Assembly (NCBI RefSeq): GCF_016909015.1
Contig: NZ_JAFBFA010000021.1
Coordinates: 26,158 to 90,157, forward strand
Source of the DNA: Gracilibacillus alcaliphilus
Lineage (GTDB): Bacteria > Bacillota > Bacilli > Bacillales > Amphibacillaceae
DNA length: 64,000 nt
Reading direction: 5' to 3'
The notes under the pieces are model-generated. The model was given only the letters and a program-made list of their open reading frames with translations, was not told where the DNA came from and made no database searches. The position numbers and the translations under genes were made by a program. How positions within the stretch are numbered: position 1 is the first letter of the stretch; each line of letters begins with the position of its first letter. This document shows, piece by piece, positions 17,764-26,158 of this stretch.

Positions 17764-18524
17764 AAGAGGCAGCTTCTGAACAGATACTTTGGGAAAATTG
17801 GCTGACTAAAAAACGCGAGGAAGATGCAAATCAATTAATTGAATATTATATGTATTTAGTGAATTATCATGTCCAACGAATCACTGCAAATCTGCCTAGG
17901 AATGTAAATAAGGATGATATTAGAAGTTTGGGGATGACAGGGCTGTATGATGCCCTTCTGAAGTTTGATCATACTCGTGAGTTAAAATTCGATACGTATG
18001 CCTCTTTTCGCATCAAAGGTGCTATTATTGATGGCCTGCGTAAAGAAGACTGGCTTCCGCGTACAACAAGAGACAGGGTGAAAAAAGTAGAGCAAACTAT
18101 CGAATTATTAGAACAGCAATTACAACATGAAGTAACCACAGCAGAAATTGCAAATCATATGCAAATTTCAACCGATGAAGTGGAAGAAATCATGAAGGAC
18201 AGCTTTTTTTCCAATTTGCTATCTATAGAAGAAAAAAGTAAATTGGCCACAGATGAGACACGTGAAGCGATTGGCTATTTGATTCCCGATGATCGAGAGC
18301 CTAAACCAGAAAACCATCTTTTAAAACAAGAGAGTTATCAAACCTTGGCTGATTGTATGAAACAATTAAATGAAAATGAACAATTGGTGTTAGATTTATT
18401 TTATGATAAAGAGCTCACTTTTACTGAGATAGGCAAGGTTCTGCAGTTAACGACTTCACGGATTTCACAAATCCATAAACAAGCGATCACCAAAATTCGC
18501 CGTTTGTTTGCACATTACCAATAG
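17757..18524 (+). CDS. sigD: Flagellar RNA polymerase sigma factor SigD (FliA)
   Basis: SigD (255 residues) directs transcription of flagellin, motility and autolysin genes. It has region 2 (FDHTRELKFDTYASFRIKGAIIDGLRKEDWLPRTTR), region 3 (TTAEIANHMQISTDEVEEIM) and a region 4 helix-turn-helix (NENEQLVLDLFYDKELTFTEIGKVLQLTTSRISQIHKQAITKIR). The ATG at 17757 has GGGGTGA four bases upstream. It closes the fla/che operon apart from swrB. Confidence 0.95.
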   Translation: MVKEAASEQILWENWLTKKREEDANQLIEYYMYLVNYHVQRITANLPRNVNKDDIRSLGMTGLYDALLKFDHTRELKFDTYASFRIKGAIIDGLRKEDWLPRTTRDRVKKVEQTIELLEQQLQHEVTTAEIANHMQISTDEVEEIMKDSFFSNLLSIEEKSKLATDETREAIGYLIPDDREPKPENHLLKQESYQTLADCMKQLNENEQLVLDLFYDKELTFTEIGKVLQLTTSRISQIHKQAITKIRRLFAHYQ

Positions 18525-19100
18525 GTTGTATGAAGGTAGCGCCCCTTCCATACTATGTGCCCTTTCTAAATTGGTCTATTTTCAGAAAGTACAAAAAATA
18601 AATTTCTGTGTTTTCGGAAAATGGACCAAGGGTATATATAGGAAACGTACGTTATCTGTTACTCAATTGTCACACTCTGAAATGCTGTATACAAATCGAT
18701 AGACACCAAGTACTTGTAGTGGCTTTTCCCGACTTCCTGATAAAGGAACTAGCGCATGTTTTGTATGCTACCGTACTTTGTGATCAGATATCTTAGCGTG
18801 TAAGGTATCGTGAGCAAAGCAACCGCTGCGGCTGACCGTTTCGCTTTCCGACGTACAGGACGTACTAGTGCAGACGTTGCGATTGTCGTCGCGATGTGGT
18901 AGGTCGGAGCAGGTTTTCACGCGCTTATTCAGTCTAAATAATGATAAGGGAAGGGCAATAATGGTGAACAGGTTTATACATCATAGCAAGCTGTGCCGTG
19001 TTTGTTTATGTGTGCGAAAGTTGAGTCTGTTTGAAAACGAATAATCGTATATTTGAACAGGTGCACAGACAAGGAAATTGACAGAAATAAGGTGTTGTAT
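18525..19100. other. Intergenic region sigD–swrB with a GC-richer tract
   Basis: About 575 bases lie between sigD and the chosen swrB start, long for this operon. I see no convincing gene. The part at 18800–18920 is richer in GC than its surroundings and holds a 31 bp repeat (18812–18842) shared with 57583–57613. It also has a tandem-like GACGTAC…GGACGTAC and GCGATTGTCGTCGCGA. It looks like a dispersed-element remnant. Confidence 0.6.
18812..18842 (+). repeat. 31-bp dispersed repeat, copy 1
   Basis: The segment, which includes AGCAAAGCAACCGCTGCGG, matches 57583–57613 at 30 of 31 bases in the same orientation. It is GC-rich and lies in noncoding DNA at both places. It includes the short palindromic CCGCTGCGG. 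Confidence 0.85.
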
Positions 19101-19601
19101 ATGGTATACATTTTGTTATTAATAAGCTTTTTGATTCATGTAGCAACGTTTATCATCATCAGGCAGTTCAAGTTAAAATTAGATACATACGGGGATATGG
19201 AGCAAGATATCAAAGAGCAGGCCAAAGCCATCGAAGATACATTAGCGGTGTATTTGATTGACATAAGACAAGAAAACAATGAACTGCTGCAACGTTTGGA
19301 GAACGCCCGTCATATTCAAACGGAAACAGAACAACCAGTAAATAATGTAGCAGAAGATCCGCAGCCAGCAACAGAAGCACCGGTTGAACAGGAACCTGTA
19401 GCCGATCTGCCCCTTTCGCCACCTGATTTTCAGCCGATTACGGTGGACGATAAGGTCGAAGATAAAGTAGAACAATCGCTTGCTGCTAAAGCCTTGCACT
19501 TACAGGCAAAGGGCTATACGGTAGAAGAAATTGCGAAACAACTAAATAAAGGAACAACCGAAATTGAATTATTACTGAAATTCCAACAAAAAAATCAATA
19601 A
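19101..19601 (+). CDS. swrB: Swarming motility protein SwrB
   Basis: This 166-residue protein matches B. subtilis SwrB (YlxL) in place and form. It has an N-terminal membrane anchor (MVYILLLISFLIHVATFIIIRQF), a coiled-coil segment (DIKEQAKAIEDTLAVYLIDIRQENNELLQRLENA), an acidic proline-rich linker, and a C-terminal helix-turn-helix-like end (HLQAKGYTVEEIAKQLNKGTTEIELLLKFQQK). SwrB is known to activate the flagellar export apparatus in swarming cells. I chose the ATG at 19101 because AAGGTG lies 6 bases before it; a TTG at 19053 is in frame but adds a charged extension without a ribosome site. Confidence 0.85.
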   Translation: MVYILLLISFLIHVATFIIIRQFKLKLDTYGDMEQDIKEQAKAIEDTLAVYLIDIRQENNELLQRLENARHIQTETEQPVNNVAEDPQPATEAPVEQEPVADLPLSPPDFQPITVDDKVEDKVEQSLAAKALHLQAKGYTVEEIAKQLNKGTTEIELLLKFQQKNQ

Positions 19602-19610
19602 ATCGCTTGC

Positions 19611-19639
19611 TTGACCTTAATCGTTGTGTTATATTTAAT
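19611..19639 (+). promoter_or_regulatory. Candidate sigma-A promoter for rpsB
   Basis: TTGACC (19611–19616) and TTTAAT (19634–19639) are separated by 17 bases and lie just after swrB and before the rpsB leader. The -35 matches well, the -10 only moderately. Confidence 0.4.
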
Positions 19640-19659
19640 GACGGTGTTAAATACACACG

Positions 19660-19713
19660 TTTGTGGAGAATACAGGAGGTGCTCTTTAGAGTCCTTGTAT
19701 TTAATGACACAAA
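19660..19713 (+). promoter_or_regulatory. Structured rpsB leader (possible S2 autoregulatory site)
   Basis: TTTGTG (19660–19665) pairs with CACAAA (19708–19713). Inside, AATACAGGA and TCCTTGTATT form a second helix. The structure lies 37 bases before the rpsB ATG. Feedback by ribosomal protein S2 is an inference from position. Confidence 0.4.
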
Positions 19714-19750
19714 TGGAGGATAATAAACCAAAACTAGGAGGAAAAATATC

Positions 19751-20506
19751 ATGGCAGTAATTTCTATGAAACAATTACTAGAAGCTGGTGTTCATTTTGG
19801 ACATCAAACACGCCGTTGGAACCCAAAAATGAAGAAATATATCTTCACAGAACGTAACGGCATTTATATCATTGACTTACAAAAGACAGTGAAGAAAGTA
19901 GAAGAAGCATATAACTTCATTAAAGAAGTTGCGGAAAATGACGGTACTGTACTTTTCGTAGGTACAAAAAAGCAAGCACAAGAATCTGTGAAAGAAGAAG
20001 CTATCCGTTCTGGAATGTATTTTGTAAACCAGCGTTGGTTAGGTGGAACTTTAACAAACTTTGAAACCATCCGTAAACGTATTAATCGTTTGAAAGATAT
20101 TGAGAAAATGGAAGAAGACGGTACTTTTGAAGTATTACCTAAAAAAGAAGTAGTTGGTCTTCTTAAAGAGAAAGAACGCTTAGTGAAATTCTTAGGCGGT
20201 ATTAAAGAAATGAACAAAGTTCCTGATGCGTTATTCATTATTGACCCTAGAAAAGAACGCATTGCGGTAGCGGAAGCTCATAAATTAAATATCCCGATCG
20301 TTGGTATTGTAGATACAAACTGTGATCCAGATGAGATTGATTATGTAATTCCTGCAAATGATGATGCGATTCGTGCAGTAAAACTTCTTACTGGTAAAAT
20401 GGCAGATGCTATTTTAGAAGCAAAACAAGGCGAAGTAACAGAAGAAGCTGACGTTCAGGCAGAAGCAGTAACAGAAGAAAAAGAAGCAGAAACTGTAGAA
20501 GAGTAA
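19751..20506 (+). CDS. rpsB: 30S ribosomal protein S2
   Basis: S2 (251 residues) is a small-subunit protein on the back of the 30S head–body junction. MKQLLEAGVHFGHQTRRWNPKMKKYIF and PDALFIIDPRKERIAVAEAHKLNIPIVGIVDTNCDPDEIDYVIPANDDAIRAVKLL are the two family signatures. An acidic C-terminal tail is normal for Firmicutes. A strong AGGAGGA ribosome site precedes the ATG. Confidence 0.98.
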   Translation: MAVISMKQLLEAGVHFGHQTRRWNPKMKKYIFTERNGIYIIDLQKTVKKVEEAYNFIKEVAENDGTVLFVGTKKQAQESVKEEAIRSGMYFVNQRWLGGTLTNFETIRKRINRLKDIEKMEEDGTFEVLPKKEVVGLLKEKERLVKFLGGIKEMNKVPDALFIIDPRKERIAVAEAHKLNIPIVGIVDTNCDPDEIDYVIPANDDAIRAVKLLTGKMADAILEAKQGEVTEEADVQAEAVTEEKEAETVEE

Positions 20507-20517
20507 TCAAAGGTTTT

Positions 20518-20551
20518 GGTGATAAGAGGGAGACCTTTTATCACCTTTTTT
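20518..20551 (+). terminator. Intrinsic terminator after rpsB
   Basis: GGTGATAA (20518–20525) pairs with TTATCACC (20538–20545), followed by six Ts. Confidence 0.88.
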
Positions 20552-20579
20552 CAAGAATAATAAACGAGTAACTTTAAAG

Positions 20580-20620
20580 TGATACGCTCATCGGCAAGTG
20601 AGGTTTAATGGGACGTATCA
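20580..20620 (+). promoter_or_regulatory. Stem-loop in the tsf upstream region
   Basis: TGATACG (20580–20586) pairs with CGTATCA (20614–20620), and CTCA with TGAG inside it. No T-run follows. The function is unknown; it may be part of a leader RNA between the rpsB terminator and tsf. Confidence 0.35.
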
Positions 20621-20745
20621 GTCGGTTAGTGTCGTTTGTTCTTTATGCCTTTTTGCAACAAGAGGCAGGGGGTATACAGAATAAAGTAACGTATGATAAG
20701 TTTTTTTAATGACAATACTCGATATTACAAGGAGGAATAGGTATT

Positions 20746-21633
20746 ATGGCAATTACAGCTCAATTGGTAAAAGAACTAAGAGAAAAAACTGGTGCTGGTA
20801 TGATGGATTGTAAGAAGGCACTTCAAGAAACAGATGGAAATATCGACGCAGCAATTGATTACTTGCGTGAAAAAGGTATTGCAAAAGCAGCAAAAAAGGC
20901 AGATCGTATTGCTGCAGAAGGTTCTGCTTATATTGAAATATCTGGTAATGATGCGGTATTATTAGAGTTAAACTGTGAAACAGATTTCGTAACAAAGAAT
21001 GATCAGTTCCAACAATTAGCTCAGGATTTGGCTAAACATCTTTTAGCTGCAAAGCCTGCGAATGTGGAAGAGGCTCTTCAACAATCATTCCAGGGTGGAG
21101 AGGATACAGTAGAGGCATTTATTAACTCTAACATTGCCAAAATTGGTGAAAAGATTTCTTTACGCCGATTCGCTATCTTCAACAAAACAGACAATGATGT
21201 ATTTGGTGCTTATATTCACATGGGTGGTAAAATCGGTGTTGTCACTGTTCTTGAAGGGACAGACAATGAGCAGGTAGCCAAAGATATTGCTATGCATATT
21301 GCTGCGATCAACCCTAAATATTTGTCTCGTGACGCTGTTTCTGCAGAAGATATAGAAAAAGAACGAGAAGTATTAAAAACACAAGCATTAAACGAAGGAA
21401 AACCAGAAAAAATCGTTGAAAAAATGGTAGAAGGCCGTCTTAATAAATTCTTTGAAGAGATTTGTTTATTAGACCAAAGCTTTGTGAAAGACCCAGATCA
21501 AAAAGTAAAACAAGTAGCTGCTAATCACAATGCTACTGTTCAATCTTTTGTTCGTTATGAAGTTGGCGAAGGTATTGAGAAACGTGAAGATAACTTTGCG
21601 GAAGAAGTAATGAGCCAAGTGAACAAAAAATAA
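20746..21633 (+). CDS. tsf: Translation elongation factor Ts
   Basis: EF-Ts (295 residues) is the nucleotide exchange factor for EF-Tu. The N-terminal UBA-like domain (LVKELREKTGAGMMDCKKALQETDGNIDAAIDYLREKGI) is clear, followed by LLELNCETDFVTKND and the dimerisation region. AAGGAGGAATAG precedes the ATG. The rpsB terminator upstream suggests partly separate expression from rpsB. Confidence 0.97.
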   Translation: MAITAQLVKELREKTGAGMMDCKKALQETDGNIDAAIDYLREKGIAKAAKKADRIAAEGSAYIEISGNDAVLLELNCETDFVTKNDQFQQLAQDLAKHLLAAKPANVEEALQQSFQGGEDTVEAFINSNIAKIGEKISLRRFAIFNKTDNDVFGAYIHMGGKIGVVTVLEGTDNEQVAKDIAMHIAAINPKYLSRDAVSAEDIEKEREVLKTQALNEGKPEKIVEKMVEGRLNKFFEEICLLDQSFVKDPDQKVKQVAANHNATVQSFVRYEVGEGIEKREDNFAEEVMSQVNKK

Positions 21634-21713
21634 TAAGCAAAGAATGAAATAGGTATCCTGCCGGACAGCAATATCAGGCAAAGGCCGTTTCCTTCTTTAC
21701 TTTTTTAACAAGA

Positions 21714-21738
21714 GGGGCACATCGTGTCCCTTTTGTTT
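21714..21738 (+). terminator. Intrinsic terminator after tsf
   Basis: GGGGCAC and GTGTCCC form a 7 bp stem (one G·U) with a 3-base loop, followed by TTTTGTTT. Confidence 0.85.
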
Positions 21739-21765
21739 GAAAAGATTTAGTTTTTGTAGCATAAT
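21737..21765 (+). promoter_or_regulatory. Candidate sigma-A promoter for pyrH–frr
   Basis: TTGAAA (21737–21742) and CATAAT (21760–21765) are spaced by exactly 17 bases, directly after the tsf terminator. Transcription would start near 21772, giving a leader of about 195 bases. Confidence 0.6.
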
Positions 21766-21798
21766 AAGATGGGACAAAAAAATGTATAATTACCTTTC

Positions 21799-21860
21799 GC
21801 TGGTGATTTACATTGCTTTATCACAGTGCTGGCCGTATGTATAATCTCACCAGCTTTTAT
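21799..21860 (+). promoter_or_regulatory. Attenuator-like hairpin in the pyrH leader
   Basis: GCTGGTGA (21799–21806) pairs perfectly with TCACCAGC (21847–21854), with weaker extension inward. TTTTAT follows at once. The hairpin lies between the candidate promoter and pyrH, so it could terminate or modulate transcription. Confidence 0.45.
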
Positions 21861-21968
21861 AAGCAGGATGAGGGATAACAAACGCTTGTCATTCTGATAA
21901 ATTGGCAGATCCTCAGTGGGACGAACAGGAGTCTCACTCTTATATTATTTACATACATGGAGGTAATT

Positions 21969-22691
21969 ATGACTATCGCTAACTATAAAAGAATTGTGCT
22001 TAAGTTAAGTGGGGAAGCACTAAGTGGAGAACAGGGCTTTGGTTTGGAGCCATCCATCATTCAATCTGTAGCACAACAAGTAAAAGATATAGTAGAACTG
22101 GGAGTAGAGGTAGCCGTTGTTGTTGGAGGCGGTAATATCTGGAGAGGTAAAGTTGGTAGTGAAATGGGGATGGATCGGGCTAATGCCGACTATATGGGCA
22201 TGTTGGCGACAGTGATGAACTCATTAGCATTACAAGACAGCTTAGAGAATGTTGGAATCCCAACACGTGTACAAACATCTATCGAAATGAGACAGGTGGC
22301 AGAACCTTATATTAGACGTAAGGCAATCCGTCATTTAGAAAAGAAACGCGTGGTTATTTTTGCAGCAGGAACTGGGAATCCTTATTTTTCGACAGATACA
22401 ACAGCAGCCTTACGAGCGGCTGAAATTGAAGCTGATGTGATTTTGATGGCGAAAAATAATGTAGATGGAGTTTACACAGCAGATCCTAAGGTTCATACAG
22501 AAGCAGAAAAATATGATCAATTGTCTTACTTAGACATTCTGAATGAAGGACTTGGTGTGATGGATTCTACTGCTTCATCCTTATGTATGGATAATAATAT
22601 TCCATTACTCGTATTCTCTATTTCAGAGAATGGCAATATCAAAAAAGCGGTAATGGGTGAAAATATAGGAACTATTATAAAGGGGAGCTAA
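21969..22691 (+). CDS. pyrH: Uridylate kinase (UMP kinase)
   Basis: PyrH (240 residues) phosphorylates UMP to UDP and belongs to the amino-acid-kinase fold. YKRIVLKLSGEALSGEQGFG, VVVGGGNIWRG, GMLATVMNSLALQD and GTGNPYFSTDTTAALRAAEI are the family motifs. The ATG at 21969 gives the exact B. subtilis length and has GGAGGT four bases upstream; the in-frame ATG at 21957 overlaps that site. It is two bases upstream of frr. Confidence 0.96.
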   Translation: MTIANYKRIVLKLSGEALSGEQGFGLEPSIIQSVAQQVKDIVELGVEVAVVVGGGNIWRGKVGSEMGMDRANADYMGMLATVMNSLALQDSLENVGIPTRVQTSIEMRQVAEPYIRRKAIRHLEKKRVVIFAAGTGNPYFSTDTTAALRAAEIEADVILMAKNNVDGVYTADPKVHTEAEKYDQLSYLDILNEGLGVMDSTASSLCMDNNIPLLVFSISENGNIKKAVMGENIGTIIKGS

Positions 22692-22693
22692 AC

Positions 22694-23251
22694 ATGTCTG
22701 AACAGTTAATGAAAGAAACGCGTGAGAAGATGGAACAAGCAACAAAGGCGTACTCTAAGAACCTGGCTACTGTACGAGCAGGACGAGCTAATCCGGCCTT
22801 GTTAGACGGTGTACAAGTAGAATACTATGGTGCTCTTACACCATTGAATCAACTGGCTTCTATTTCAGTACCAGAGGCACGTTTATTAGTCATTACACCA
22901 TTTGATAAATCCTCTATCTCTGATATGGAGAAAGCAATCCAAAAGGCTGATCTAGGTTTGACACCTTCTAATGACGGGAATGTCCTCCGCATCAGTATTC
23001 CGCCATTAACGGAAGAACGTCGTAAAGAACTGGTGAAAGTAGTTGGAAAATATGCCGAAGAATCTAAGGTGCAAATTCGTAATATTCGACGTGACGCCAA
23101 TGATCAATTAAAGAAAGATGAGAAAGCAGGCGACTTAACAGAAGACGATTTGCGGGCTTATCAAGAGGATGTTCAGAATGAAACAGATAACTACATCAAG
23201 AAAATTGATCAATTAACTAAAGAAAAAGAACAAGAAATTATGGAAGTTTAA
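22694..23251 (+). CDS. frr: Ribosome recycling factor
   Basis: RRF (185 residues) splits post-termination ribosomes with EF-G. It has the two-domain signature LATVRAGRANPALLDGVQVEYYG and RISIPPLTEERRKELVKVVGKYAEESKVQIRNIRRDAND. The length is typical. It shares the pyrH transcript and is followed by a clear terminator. Confidence 0.97.
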   Translation: MSEQLMKETREKMEQATKAYSKNLATVRAGRANPALLDGVQVEYYGALTPLNQLASISVPEARLLVITPFDKSSISDMEKAIQKADLGLTPSNDGNVLRISIPPLTEERRKELVKVVGKYAEESKVQIRNIRRDANDQLKKDEKAGDLTEDDLRAYQEDVQNETDNYIKKIDQLTKEKEQEIMEV

Positions 23252-23287
23252 GCAAAAACAAGGTAGAATAAATGATAAGTGTAGAAG

Positions 23288-23312
23288 CCCTCTTGCCAAG
23301 AAGAGGGTTTTT
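23288..23312 (+). terminator. Intrinsic terminator after frr
   Basis: CCCTCTT and AAGAGGG form a 7 bp stem with a 6-base loop, followed by TTTTT. Confidence 0.88.
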
Positions 23313-23374
23313 CCACTTATATATGAATATACTAGCTAAGGAAAGAATGGCTTTGTTATAATGGAGGAACATGT

Positions 23375-24136
23375 ATGCATTTGTTTAAGCTTCCTTTTAA
23401 GAAAATAAGAGAAAAAGAACAATTATTGTCAGCGGAGATCAATGTACCCGAACACGTGGCAATTATTATGGACGGTAATGGAAGATGGGCGCAAAAACGC
23501 GGACTTCCGCGCATTGCAGGCCACCGTGAAGGGATGGACAACGTGAAACGGGTAGTGAAGGCTGCTAATCATATGGGGATACATATATTAACACTCTACG
23601 CCTTTTCTACGGAAAACTGGAAGAGACCTACCTCAGAGGTAGAATATATAATGAAACTGCCAATCGATTTTCTTCAGCATTATTTACCAGAGTTAATTGA
23701 AGAAAATGTCCGCATTGAAACAATCGGTGAAATTGAACGTCTTCCGAAAAATACGCGGGCGGCCATTTTGCGAGCGAAGGACCAGACGGCTAATAACACG
23801 GGATTAATCCTTAATATTGCAATTAACTACGGCAGCAGGGGCGAAATGCTCCACTCGATTAAGGAGATATACCAGGAGGTACAAGAAGGTAAATATAGTA
23901 TCAATGATATTACAGAAGAAACATTGAGCAAGCATTTATATACGAAAAATTATCAAGACCCAGACCTTTTGATACGGACAAGTGGGGAAGTGAGGCTGAG
24001 TAACTTTCTTTTATGGCAATCTGCCTATTCCGAGCTATGGTTTACAGAAACGTTATGGCCGGATTTTGGACCAGAAGAGTTTGGGAAAGCGATACAAGAT
24101 TTTCAACAAAGAAAACGTCGGTTTGGCGGGATATAA
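23375..24136 (+). CDS. uppS: Undecaprenyl diphosphate synthase
   Basis: UppS (253 residues) adds eight isoprene units to farnesyl diphosphate to make the lipid carrier for cell-wall synthesis. Catalytic D33 lies in VAIIMDGNGRWAQKRG. TLYAFSTENWKRP and DLLIRTSGEVRLSNFLLWQSAYSELWF are the other family motifs. The gene starts the uppS–cdsA–dxr–rasP cluster and has GGAGG upstream of its ATG. Confidence 0.97.
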   Translation: MHLFKLPFKKIREKEQLLSAEINVPEHVAIIMDGNGRWAQKRGLPRIAGHREGMDNVKRVVKAANHMGIHILTLYAFSTENWKRPTSEVEYIMKLPIDFLQHYLPELIEENVRIETIGEIERLPKNTRAAILRAKDQTANNTGLILNIAINYGSRGEMLHSIKEIYQEVQEGKYSINDITEETLSKHLYTKNYQDPDLLIRTSGEVRLSNFLLWQSAYSELWFTETLWPDFGPEEFGKAIQDFQQRKRRFGGI

Positions 24137-24143
24137 GGTGTGA

Positions 24144-24935
24144 ATGGCGAATATGAAAATAAGAATTATCACAGCTATCATTGCAATACTATTTTTCTTC
24201 CCTTTTGTATTTTTTGGCGGACTGCCTTTTCAAGTTATTATGTATATTATTGCAACTATCGGCTTTTTAGAATTATTACATATGAGAAAAATGACGAAAT
24301 ACCCTATTCCGACGGCGTTAGGTGTGTTGTTGTTATGGGCCTTACTATTTCAGAGTGACTACCTGTTTTTCGCCTCCCGAATGGAGTTGCTAATGTTTTT
24401 TGTACTTGTATTGTTGGCCTATACGGTATTGGTAAAAAATAAATTCACATTTGAAGATGGTGGCTTCCTTCTTTTAGCTTGTATTTATGTTGGATTTGGT
24501 TTCTATTATTTTATCCAGACACGTGAGGTTGATAATGGACTAGTCTATATTTTTTATGCTATTCTAGTTATACTTTCGACAGATACGGGTGCTTATTTCT
24601 TTGGCAGGGCATTTGGCAAGCATAAATTATGGCCGTTAATCAGTCCCAATAAGACGATTGAGGGGGCACTAGGCGGTATTTTGTTAGCAACTGTTGTGGC
24701 GGTTATTTTTCATTTGTTCTATCCTGTCAGCCATTCTGTTTGGATCGTAATTATTGTAACGATCATTGCCTCAGCCGGTGCACAAATAGGGGATTTAGTG
24801 GAATCTGCAATTAAGCGTCAATTCGATGTGAAAGATTCCGGTAAGCTGTTACCCGGGCATGGCGGTATTTTAGATAGGTTTGACAGCTGGCTGTTTGTCT
24901 TTCCTTTGCTGCATTTTATTCATTTTATTGGATAG
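24144..24935 (+). CDS. cdsA: Phosphatidate cytidylyltransferase
   Basis: CdsA (263 residues) makes CDP-diacylglycerol from CTP and phosphatidic acid. It is a polytopic membrane protein with at least seven hydrophobic segments. The signature DTGAYFFGRAFGKHKLWPLISPNKTIEGALGG and the C-terminal GDLVESAIKRQFDVKDSGKLLPGHGGILDRFDS are intact. The ATG at 24144 follows the uppS stop by seven bases; ATG at 24153 is an alternative. Confidence 0.96.
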   Translation: MANMKIRIITAIIAILFFFPFVFFGGLPFQVIMYIIATIGFLELLHMRKMTKYPIPTALGVLLLWALLFQSDYLFFASRMELLMFFVLVLLAYTVLVKNKFTFEDGGFLLLACIYVGFGFYYFIQTREVDNGLVYIFYAILVILSTDTGAYFFGRAFGKHKLWPLISPNKTIEGALGGILLATVVAVIFHLFYPVSHSVWIVIIVTIIASAGAQIGDLVESAIKRQFDVKDSGKLLPGHGGILDRFDSWLFVFPLLHFIHFIG

Positions 24936-24982
24936 ACACGTATTGCAAGTGAATTTAGCGTTAAAATTGGGGAGTTATTATA

Positions 24983-26128
24983 ATGAAAAATATTACTTTA
25001 CTAGGTGCAACGGGTTCGATTGGTATGCAAACCTTGGATGTATTAAGAGAACATAAACATGAATTTAGATTATATAGCTTTGCATTTGGAAAAAATATAG
25101 AACAAGCGGCTAGGATTATTCGTGAGTTTTCTCCAGAGATCGTAGTTACACAGGATTTGCCTATTAAACAACAATTAACACCATATATCGATTCATCCAA
25201 GGTCCTGATCGGTACAGAAGGATTAGAGCAAGTCTGTGCAGATCCAAACACAGACATTGTTGTTAATGCGGTAATGGGAAGTGTAGGACTTACAGCGACA
25301 CTTACTGCAATTGAACATCAGAAACGGATTGCTATAGCTAACAAGGAAACGTTAGTAACAGCAGGGCACTTAGTCATGGAAGCTGCGAAAAAACATAATG
25401 TACAATTACTGCCTGTGGATAGTGAGCACTCTGCTATTTTTCAATCGTTAAATGGAGAGTCCCATCGAGATATCGATAAGTTGATTTTGACGGCATCAGG
25501 GGGCAGTTTCCGCGATAAAACCAGAGAACAATTGCAAGGAGTGAGTGTTTCTGATGCACTGAATCATCCAAACTGGAGCATGGGTGCCAAGATAACAATT
25601 GATTCTGCCACGATGATGAATAAGGGCTTAGAAGTAATTGAGGCTCATTGGCTGTTTCAAATTCCATATGAACAAATTGAGGTGCTTCAGCATAAAGAAA
25701 GTATTATCCATTCCATGGTTGAATATACTGATAAAAGCATACTCGCACAGTTAGGGACACCTGATATGCGTGTGCCAATTCAATATGCACTATCCTACCC
25801 TAACCGATTACCACTCGCTTCCTCCAAGAGTTTAAATCTTGCAGAAATAAGCACTTTACACTTTTCCGAAATGGATCAAGAGCGGTTTCCTTGTTTAGCA
25901 TATGCCTACCAAGCTGGGAAGCAAGGTGGTTCTTTACCAACGGTCTTAAATGCGGCTAACGAAGCTGCTGTAGATCTGTTTTTACAAGAAAAAATAACAT
26001 TTTTAGAAATCGAAGAAATTATTGAGCAGGCGATGGGTGCTCATCAAGTTATAGTAAATCCAGGTTTAGAGACAATACAAGCTATTGATCAAGAAACACG
26101 TGTGCAAATATATGATAAGTATGAATAG
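24983..26128 (+). CDS. dxr: 1-deoxy-D-xylulose 5-phosphate reductoisomerase
   Basis: Dxr (381 residues) converts DXP to MEP with NADPH, the committed step of the non-mevalonate isoprenoid pathway. The nucleotide-binding LLGATGSIGMQTLDVL is at the N-terminus. Metal and substrate sites are visible in LLPVDSEHSAIFQSLNGE, ASGGSFRD and KITIDSATMMNKGLEVIEAHWLF. Its placement next to uppS and cdsA matches Bacillus. Confidence 0.97.
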   Translation: MKNITLLGATGSIGMQTLDVLREHKHEFRLYSFAFGKNIEQAARIIREFSPEIVVTQDLPIKQQLTPYIDSSKVLIGTEGLEQVCADPNTDIVVNAVMGSVGLTATLTAIEHQKRIAIANKETLVTAGHLVMEAAKKHNVQLLPVDSEHSAIFQSLNGESHRDIDKLILTASGGSFRDKTREQLQGVSVSDALNHPNWSMGAKITIDSATMMNKGLEVIEAHWLFQIPYEQIEVLQHKESIIHSMVEYTDKSILAQLGTPDMRVPIQYALSYPNRLPLASSKSLNLAEISTLHFSEMDQERFPCLAYAYQAGKQGGSLPTVLNAANEAAVDLFLQEKITFLEIEEIIEQAMGAHQVIVNPGLETIQAIDQETRVQIYDKYE

Positions 26129-26158
26129 CACGAGATAATAGAAAGGGAGTGCTTTTGA

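Noticed and set aside
18525..18796. Two overlapping 60-codon frames after sigD.
   Set aside because: No ribosome sites, no family similarity, overlapping frames in noncoding DNA.
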